A stretch of 64,000 nt of DNA, taken from positions 62,001-126,000 of the forward strand of contig JALQBC010000056.1 of assembly GCA_023375675.1 (NCBI GenBank), in the 5' to 3' direction. The notes beneath the pieces were generated by a model. That model searched no databases and had not been told where the DNA came from. It saw only the letters and a list, made by a program, of their open reading frames with translations. Position numbers and translations under genes: made by a program. The DNA is from Cytospora piceicola (Eukaryota; Ascomycota; Sordariomycetes; Diaporthales; Cytosporaceae). Positions 56,413-64,000 of this stretch are shown piece by piece. Positions within the stretch are counted from its first letter, which is position 1, and every line of letters starts with the position of its first letter.

Positions 56413-57404
56413 TTACCAGTCAGTGACTAGTCCTTCATCGAAAGCATCCATTGCTGCCATGTCCTCCTTGGAAATCTCGAACCCGTTGATGTTGACGTTC
56501 TCAAGAAGGCGCTGCTTCTTTACGCTTTTTGGGAGTGTGACCATGTTGTGTTGCAGTCCCCATCTAAAACGGTCAGCCAGCTTCCACCTCCCAGCCACCA
56601 TGGAGAATACTACCCACCTCACTAGAAGTTGTGCCGGAGTACAAGAGTAAGCCTTGGACAGGGCCACAAGCCCAGGGTGCCTCATCCGCATGGCCCTCGC
56701 CAGGGGTGCATATGCCTCCACAAAAATGTTGTGCTTCGCACATGTCTCCCTGATACCGGTTTGTGTATTGAATGGATGAACCTCAATTTGGTTCACCACG
56801 GGCTGAACCTTCGGGTTTGACGCCATAAGTTCCTCGATCTGCCCACCAAGCCGTTACGTCAGTATCACAAGGGCGGCCTGTTGTTTGCTCTCCCCACCCG
56901 TCTTGTCCTCGGTCTTCGGTTACTTACATGCCTGACACCGTAGTTGCTGACACCAGCCATCTTCACCTCACCCGCCTCCACAGCATCCTCCAACGCCCTC
57001 CAACTCGTCAACCTCGCCTCCTTTCCACCATAAGGGCTGTGCAACAGGAATAAGTCCACGTATCCCAGCCCCGAAACATCCACAGACTGCTTGATACTGC
57101 GCCGCACTTGGTTGTAGCTCGTGCTACAGCTGGCCAGCTTGCTGGTGTAATGGATATCCTCCCGCTCTAGGCCTTCTGTGTTCTCCGAACTGGCGAGGAA
57201 GTCCCGGATGGCCTTACCGGCCTCCTTCTCGTTATGATACATCTGCGCGGAGTCGAAACCACGGTACCCTGCGGCCAAGGCCCATTTGACGGATTGGCTG
57301 GCTTCGCGGCCGGTCATCATGTAGAGGCCAAGCTGGATCTGTGGCATTGTTTGGCCGGTGGCCAGCTTGACCCTGCTGGCCAGGGTAAATGTATTGGTTG
57401 CCAT
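56413..57404 (-). CDS. Aldo-keto reductase
   Basis: NADPH-dependent reductase of the AKR superfamily, cytosolic. Exons 57404-56928, 56838-56618 and 56563-56413 give 282 aa. The catalytic tetrad is visible: Asp51 in GFDSAQ, Tyr56 in MYHNE, Lys89 in YTSKL and His122 in LLHSP. The cofactor-binding part follows: GVSNYGVRHI, VVNQIEVHPF, and VTLPKSVKKQRLLEN for the adenine-phosphate contact. The last intron interrupts VRW (LLVR-WGLQHN). Length is close to the 280-320 usual for the family. The substrate is unknown; yeast relatives reduce xylose, ketoesters or glyoxals. The gene is divergent from a Zn2Cys6 regulator 795 bases away, which may control it. Confidence 0.92.
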
Positions 57405-58199
57405 CCTTGGAAATATCGGGGGTGATTACGGCTGAGTTTTCGGGGTGAGAATGGTGAACACGTCTTGAGAGAATCTCTCATGTCTCGAAGGAAGACTGCC
57501 AAACTCATGAAGGATGACATGAGGTTGAAAAAGGGGGTCCATTGTGACGTCAGAATATGACCATTGAGTTGGCTCCGGTATCGGCTTGGAGTTCGTCCAT
57601 GTTGCCGTCTCATCTTCTTCATCCAAGACACGGCTTCATGGTGTTTTCGTTCGTTATCCAAGCCCAGTTGGCATGCTGCCTCTCCCTCAAGGTGTCTCCG
57701 AACCATACGCTCGGTCAGGGTGAGTGGACCAAAAAGACATCCCAGAATGACTTTGGATCCCGAAGAACGATCGCGAGCCTCATTGGTCTGACTACTAGCC
57801 TTACAGAGGATGATCTGGCTTGTTTTATCGCCGCACTCAAGGATGTCTACTGGTTTTCGATGAGGCATGGCATGGCCATTGGTTACTATGTACACTAGAA
57901 GCTCACGACGACAGCCGGAAGGGTCTAATCTGATACCGGTAGTTTGGCGACAGCCGTGAGTTCCCCGGTGCCCACCAATGCCCAGCTTGATCCACTTGCC
58001 ATGAGGGGGGCGATCCCGGAAGCCCACAACGGGATCCACTCATGTAAGCTCCCCCTCGCTCTCCTGTGAGTCTTATCTTGGCCCACCATGAAATGAGATA
58101 AGCCTCAGGAGTATCCTTCTTATCCCCTTGGACTCCCTGCGGAATAGTCCATCTCTCTTCGAGCCGGTCTTCTGTTGATGATTTGTTTCAAAGGAGTCT
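57405..58199. promoter_or_regulatory. Divergent promoter of reductase and Zn2Cys6 factor
   Basis: 795 bases between two divergent start codons. Open frames within have no motif. CGG words for zinc-cluster proteins occur but no clear spaced CGG-N-CCG pair was verified. Confidence 0.45.
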
Positions 58200-60983
58200 A
58201 TGGCGTCATCTGAAAAGCAAGACTCGAAAAGGCCGGCCCGGGTCCTAGAGGAGGAGGGGCCAGAAGTGGAGGAGGAAGAGGTCGTGGTGGGCCAACAACC
58301 CCAACAACCGCCGGCAAATGCATCGACAGTCACCAGCCCCCCGCAACCGAAACGCCGTCGAGTGGCCGACAGCGCTAGAGTCCGGGCCGTGAGGGCTTGT
58401 CAGCGTTGTCGACGTCTCAAGGAGAAATGTGATGGCCAACAGCCATGCCAGAGATGTTCCCGGTCGGGACGGGCTTGTGAATTCACCTCTGTGGGCACAT
58501 CGGTACCTGCCACAGCCACACATCGGACGACCAAATCTCGGCCTCCCACGGCGTCCAGTATCTCCGTAGTCTCTGCCAGTGATGTAGGTCACATTAATGG
58601 AGAGAGCGCGAGATCAGAGGAGAGGGTAAAATGCTTGGAACGGCTAGTCCAGCATCTTTTGGGAGATGTCCCTATGGACCTGAATAATCTTCGCCGCATG
58701 TCTGACAAGGCCAGGCAGAAGACCAGCGCGGCAAGTGATATTGGAAGCGAAAAGCCGGGGACAGAGGATCTAGATGATCTGACGCTCGAGGATGAGAACT
58801 TTACCGTCAAAACACTGTCTCAGAGCACCGCTCGTAGGTGGACGATGCCCCATGGCGGAATTAGAGACAACAACTGAACCTACTTGGCAGATTACTCTGG
58901 AGAATTCTCCCACTGGAACTTCTCACAAAAGCTCCGCCGAAGACTGAGCCAATGTCTGGACTCCAACGTTCCAGTCACACCAGTCAGGCTGGATACCCGG
59001 AACCCGACAGCCCTACAGCAGTATGCCACTGGACGAAGTTTGGTTCCAAACAGGCCGGGTATGAGGATACTCGAGTACTGGAGGGCCACCCAACTCCAGT
59101 CACCGAAGTCACTCGTCCAGAGTGTCTTGAGCTGCCTTCCTCCTCGTGCTGTGGCCACATTCCTGGCTCAGATTTACTTCCAGTTCGCCCAGGTAAACTG
59201 CTTTTATGTCGAGGAAACATGGCTTTGGAAGAAGCTCGATTTCCTGTATGAGGCGCCAGGCCATATCACAAGCGAAGACTCGACATGGGTATGCTCCGTG
59301 CTCATGGTACTGGCTATTGGTACGCAGTTCGCGCACATGGCAGCTGGTCCACCAGGGGACACCCCCTCTGACGCGGGAGATGATGAGCGGTTCAAGGGAC
59401 CAGCCTTGTCTCCTGACTCTGACTCGGATGTTGGCGTGACATTCTACCAAATGGCCTCGAAGCTGATACCGGACATCATCACCATCGCGTCCACGGAGTC
59501 GGTGCAGGCTTGTCTGCTTCTAGCACACTATGCGCTGCCTCTTGACACACAAGGTCTGGCATACACATACCTGGGTCTGGGAATCAAGATGGCGATCCAG
59601 AACGGAATGCACCGGAGGTATGCTGGAACAGACCTGGACTCAAAAACCATTGAAACGAGAAACCGACTTTGGTGGACAGCGTACACGGTTGAGAGGCGGG
59701 TCAGCGTACTGCATGGCCGTCCAGCATCTATTGCACCAACAGAGGTTGATGCAGAGCTCCCTAAAGACCTCGCCGAATTCCGGAAACATGACGATGTATC
59801 CAAATTTGCCAATATGTCTGCTTTAATAGACATGACGCTGCGTCTCGGTGACGTTGCAAATGCCATGTACGTCCTGGCGCCCCCATAATCACTTCAGACA
59901 TAGCAACTGACTCAGCCTGTCCCTAGAACACTCCTCCGCAGATGTCCCAAAACACTACAGCCAACCTACTTCGAACGCATCGTCGACATATGCCAAAACC
60001 TGCACAGCTGGTGGTCCACCCTCGATTCTTCAGTCCAAAACCCCACACCAGCTTCGCCTCTTTTCCGCTCAAATGCCCACCTCAAACTTTCGCTCTACCT
60101 CAACGACATCTTCGTCGGTAGACCATTTATATTCTACCAAACTACCGGTGCTTCTCCTGGAGCCATATCCTCACCCGGCACTACGAGACGGCCTGATTCG
60201 AAGTGCTCCCCTTCCTCTACCAACCCGGACCAAGCAGACCGTCCCAGAAACAGAGCAGCTCTCGTAGAAAGAGCCGTGGAAGCAGCAATCAACTCCATAC
60301 GCCTCCTGCGCACGCTGCACGAGACTACGGGGCTCGCTCGCCCTTCGTACACGGAGTTCAGCTCTTGCCGAGCCGCGTTGCTCGTCATGCTAGCACAAAG
60401 CGTCAACGGGCCCCAATCGACCGAGCTCAAGACCGCTATCGAGATGGGCATGCAGCTGATCCGGCGGATGGCAGTAGGCAATAATGTTTCCACGCAGAGC
60501 GAGACGAGCGTCATTGAGGCGCTGGAAACTGCTGTGCGGCGATTGCATGAGATGCAGGAGGCGAGGGGCGCGGTAGCTGAGGGGGAGAGAGCAGCTGTCC
60601 AGTACGGGGTGGATGATCATGAAAAGGCAAATGAAGAAGAGGTGGACTTCGGTAAGAATGGGTACGAGAGGTTTCGGCAGTGGGCGAGTTTGTGGCCTGC
60701 AGCCAAAGCGGACCCACAGCAAGATGGTATCCGCGGTCAGGGAAAAGGAGCTTCGTCGGGACACATATTCCCCCAGATGACTACGCCTTCACCTTTGCCA
60801 GGATCCAGCAGCTGGCCGGGGCCGCCGGCGGCTCCGGTTGATCAGAGCCCTGAGTCTGCTAGGTGGATGGCGATGATGGATAACGCTGGTCTTGGGATTG
60901 GTGCAGAACAAGTAGACGAGATGAGCCTATTTGGTGGCTTTCCGGAACTGGGGGCGTTAGATGGCTGGCCTGGACTTATTTGA
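58200..60983 (+). CDS. Zn2Cys6 transcription factor with fungal-specific domain
   Basis: Exons 58200-58833, 58891-59866 and 59927-60983 give 888 aa. An acidic N-terminus and a basic KRRR (51-54) precede the zinc cluster Cys67-70-77-83-86-93 (ACQRCRRLKEKC...CQRCSRSGRAC). A short heptad-like linker with VKCLERLVQHLLG may dimerise. The middle homology region contains YSGEFSHWNFSQKLRRRLSQ, just after intron 1, and the fungal_trans core with YTYLGLGIKMAIQNGMHRRY and RLWWTAYTVERRVSVLHGRP. The C-terminal 200 residues are Pro/Gly-rich and likely the activation region. Nuclear regulator; neighbours are a reductase (divergent) and an amino acid permease (convergent), either of which could be a target. 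Confidence 0.93.
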
Positions 60984-61143
60984 AGTCAACTTGAATTAGC
61001 ACCTCATCAGCTGTATGATGCATGTGGGAAATAATATTCTAGTACTGGATCCAATCTTCGATGATTCGGAGATTGTACGTTTTTGTCACTGTACGCTCGC
61101 TAATTACTCTATTACGGCCTCCGCCACGTCCCCAAGACCATTA

Positions 61144-62959
61144 TCAACCCATAATCAGGTTCTTCGCAGCCTGCACCGGATCGCACTTCCTTCCAGGCTT
61201 CTCGCCACTAGCCTCCTCAGCCTCCTTCTCCAGCCTTTCCTCCTCGTCGAACACCTTCGCTTCGGAGAAGTCGACGTCCTCCGGCTTGACCATCTTGGTC
61301 TTGTAGTACAGCTTGTATACAACAAGGTCAAATATGAACAACGGACAGGCGAGGTACACCGAGAAGAACTGCTTTGCCGTCGGTTTCCCGTCACCGAACA
61401 GCGCGAGATAGAACTCGCAGCCGGCGATAAAGATAATTATGACAATGGACAAGTACTGGAAGTATGGTGCGAAGGGGGCCTGGAAGGAAAGAGTCTTGGG
61501 GTCAATACCCTGGGCTTTGAGGGCCCGGCGGAAATAGATGTGCGTGACCAGCATGCTGAGCCAGCTCATGAAGGTGGCGATTGCGACCTATACACGAAGT
61601 CAGCGAGTTAGAACACAGAGCCGACTGTGCTTTTGTGATGCACACTTACCAGAGATGAGAACCAGCCGTAGACCTCGATAGCGGTGGAATTCGTGTTCAG
61701 ATAGCAGAGACCACCGCCTATTCCACCAGAAAGGATCATGGCCAGCCATGGCCGGCCCCTACTATCCTTCTTTCCGAAGACGGGGTGGATGAGTGCAAGG
61801 TCCGCCAGGGCAGTGAGCGCCCGACTGGATATGTAGAAGCTAGTGACACCGCAGCTGATGACGGTCAGGAAGATGAAACCATTGATGGTGTGGGCCAGCC
61901 ACATCTGGTTGCCCAACTTCAGGGCAATGACGAAAGGGCTTCCCAGTGTTCCAGAGCCGTTCACTAGGTCGGAATTGTCGTACGGGACGCACATTCCTAC
62001 CAGCCATATGTTTAGGATGAAGAAGGTGAATATTCGCCAAAAGATAGGCATTACAACACTCTTCACCGTCTTTCGGGGATTCATAGCCTCGCCAGCGATG
62101 ACAGCAATGTGCTGTGCGGACCCAAAAGAGAAAGCAGCCTGCACAAATGCTTTTGCCAACCCCTTCATGTCAGTGAACGCGCCGGGTTCCTTCCAGTAAT
62201 GAAACACAAGGGCTCCATGGGTGGTGTAAACACCACCACTCGCCATGATGAACATATAAGCGATCATGACGAAGATGGCCAAGATCTTGAACCAACTCAT
62301 CACATATTCGAAGTGCCCATATATCCTAACGGGGAAGACATTGGGGATGGCGGTGATGACGAGGAATATCGTGATGTACCCGGCCAGTGGGATCTTGTCC
62401 CAGCCATCCCAGAACTTCAAAACGGATACTGCGGCTGTGATCTCTGCAGGGATGATCATGACCCAGCTGAACCAGAAGTTGATCCCCTCCGCGAAGCCGA
62501 GGGCCGGGTCGACGTATTCGGTAGACTGGCGGATGAAGCCGCCGTGCACAGGACGGTAGGTTGCCATCTCACCTATGGACATGTAGAGGCACCAGTTGAT
62601 GAACCTATAATTTCCCCAACCTCATTAGTATGGGTGGTGCTTCTGTGGGCTGGTCAATAGGGACGTGTCTCAAGGGGTTGGTTGGCTTACGCCTGAACAG
62701 TGTACGCCACTGCAATACCTCCCGGCCCAGCAGCCTTAAGGGCTGTTCCTGTTCCGACCCAAAGACCAGTCCCTATTCCAGCACCGAACGTCATCATCAT
62801 GATTTGTCGCTTGGTCAGTCGGCGTTGGAATCCGGCTGAATCGATGGCCTGGGCGGGCATAGTGATGACGGACGTGTCGCCCTCCTCCCGGCTGGCAGTT
62901 TGGCCCAGCTCAAAACCATCTTCCGTCTTTCCCGGCACTACACTCTTCTCGGCTGCCAT
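61144..62959 (-). CDS. Amino acid permease (AAT/APC family)
   Basis: Plasma-membrane proton symporter for amino acids. Exons 62959-62691, 62604-61650 and 61587-61144 give 555 aa. A hydrophilic N-terminus (1-45) is followed by RRLTKRQIMMMTFGAGIGTG and LWVGTGTALKAAGPGGI, the diagnostic first segment of fungal amino acid permeases. Later come MSIGEMATYRPVHGGF, WFSWVMIIPAEITAA, FSFGSAQHIAVIAGEAMNPR and SSRALTALADLALIHPVFGK. About 12 membrane segments are expected. The C-terminus is long and acidic (EDVDFSEAKVFDEEERLEKE), where ubiquitin-dependent turnover acts in yeast relatives. ATG 62959 is the first in frame. Substrate range cannot be told from sequence; the group includes general and basic or acidic amino acid carriers. 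Confidence 0.93.
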
Positions 62960-63917
62960 CTTGTCCTGTATGCTGTGTTTTTTCTCTGGCAAGGCTGCGA
63001 CATGCGATTATATCCTGGGATTGTGAGTGACGATTGAGAAGGGAAGGCTGACGGAGGGGATGGGTTTCCCTTGAAATACACTGCTGGAGGTTGGAGGATA
63101 TTCATGGCTGGTGTTTATCATGCCACAGCAGTCTATCACAACCTGTTATCTTGGTTTGGCATCAGCCTTAACGGAATACAGCGCGAGCATATGCATCGAG
63201 GACACTGATAAGCCGCATGACAGCGGTAGACTTGACAGTAATGCACGTATGTGGTTGCACGTATGTTGAACAACCGTTCTAAAGGCGGCGACGTTTCAAG
63301 TGCCGGCTTCGACTGCATACCAGTCAGTACCTATCACTGTAGCATCGGTCTGGTGATTGTCCGTGATAAGTAGGTAGAGGAGACACTGCAGCTTGATATC
63401 CATCCCGCTGCAAGCGATCGGGCTTATCGTCGAATAAAATGGTCCTGGGTCCCTATCACAGAGGAGGTGCCGGTCCGGTGTATTTATTGGGGTTGCCAAG
63501 CAGATTGCCGTGCCGGCGGAGGAAGGAAGACCAACTATTCAGAACAACAATGGACGAAGTAGCAACCTTGAAAGTCCCAAGCGGCTTATCTCCCCGCGTA
63601 GCATAAATCGATGTAACCTCCTGACCCGTGAACTTCCGGCTCACTCTGGTACCACCGGCTCGGGCAGCAACTTGATGACATTCGTGGAGAGGCACGCCTT
63701 TACCAGAAACATAATAGGGGAACTTCGTTTTTTTATAATATTGAGAGTCTCACGGTACTTGAAGACCATCCCGGACATTTACGCCATGTACTCGCATTGA
63801 CATCAGCTCACCATCCTCCCGCAACCCAACATCCCTCAGCCATCAAACAACAAACATCGAGCCATTGGTCAATCACGTTTCATATTGTCACCGGCATCAG
63901 ACAAAAAGATACCCAGT
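62960..63917. other. Divergent promoter region before the last gene
   Basis: 958 bases between the permease start and the start of the truncated gene at the right edge. No other gene is supported. A CA-rich leader (63820-63900) precedes the last ATG. Confidence 0.5.
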
Positions 63918-64000
63918 ATGTCTATCCCAGCCACCAAAGACGTTGTTTTCGACGTGGTAGGCACTCTGGTAGCCTACGACAGGCTATTCGAGGCCCTCGA
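63918..64000 (+). CDS. HAD-like hydrolase, 5' end only
   Basis: Only 27 codons are inside the window. ATG 63918 opens MSIPATKDVVFDVVGTLVAYDRLFEAL; DVVFDVVGTLV is the N-terminal motif I of haloacid dehalogenase-like hydrolases (nucleophile Asp12). Similar fungal proteins are annotated as 2-haloacid dehalogenase-like. The gene continues past the right edge. Confidence 0.7.
   Translation, partial: MSIPATKDVVFDVVGTLVAYDRLFEAL

Overview
The window reads as nuclear DNA of a filamentous ascomycete (Pezizomycotina, most likely Sordariomycetes). Genes are broken by short GT-AG introns, mostly about 50-110 bases. It carries Zn2Cys6 transcription factors with a fungal regulatory domain, a PhiA-type cell wall protein, and conserved eukaryotic genes (Cdc7 kinase, condensin Cnd1, NDUFA13, FCP1, CHL1) separated by long AT- and microsatellite-bearing spacers. 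No tRNA, rRNA or CRISPR array was recognised, and no intact transposon.

Left part (1-15.7 kb): a ferroportin-type iron exporter on the minus strand, a Cys-type sulfatase on the plus strand, a transcription factor with two tandem zinc clusters, a gene-poor 3.3 kb stretch, a PhiA-like secreted cell wall protein and a small METTL13-like methyltransferase. From 15.8 to 19.3 kb lie two decayed genes: a DEAH-box helicase relic (minus) and a frameshifted coiled-coil gene of unknown function (plus). A candidate small cysteine-rich secreted protein follows at 20.7 kb.

Central housekeeping block (21.6-33 kb): CDC7 and condensin CND1 are divergent and share an 824 bp promoter. NDUFA13 and FCP1 follow on the minus strand. 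From 35 to 49.9 kb are a small CX3C secreted protein, a histidine phosphatase, a single-pass membrane protein with a probable GC-AG intron, a striking array of about 14 Cys-Cys-Cys-His units fused to a charged helix, the CHL1 DNA helicase, and a fungal-specific C-terminally membrane-anchored protein.

Right part (50-64 kb): three very small single-pass membrane proteins lie in a row on the minus strand at 51.9-55.1 kb. Two are paralogues whose cytoplasmic tail is almost identical in protein but heavily changed at synonymous sites, so the tail is under protein-level constraint. This pair is my best candidate for something undescribed. Then come an aldo-keto reductase divergent from a Zn2Cys6 factor, an amino acid permease, and the first 27 codons of a HAD-like hydrolase cut by the window edge.

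All exon boundaries were read by eye from splice consensus and reading-frame continuity. Family names rest on recognised motifs, not on a database search.
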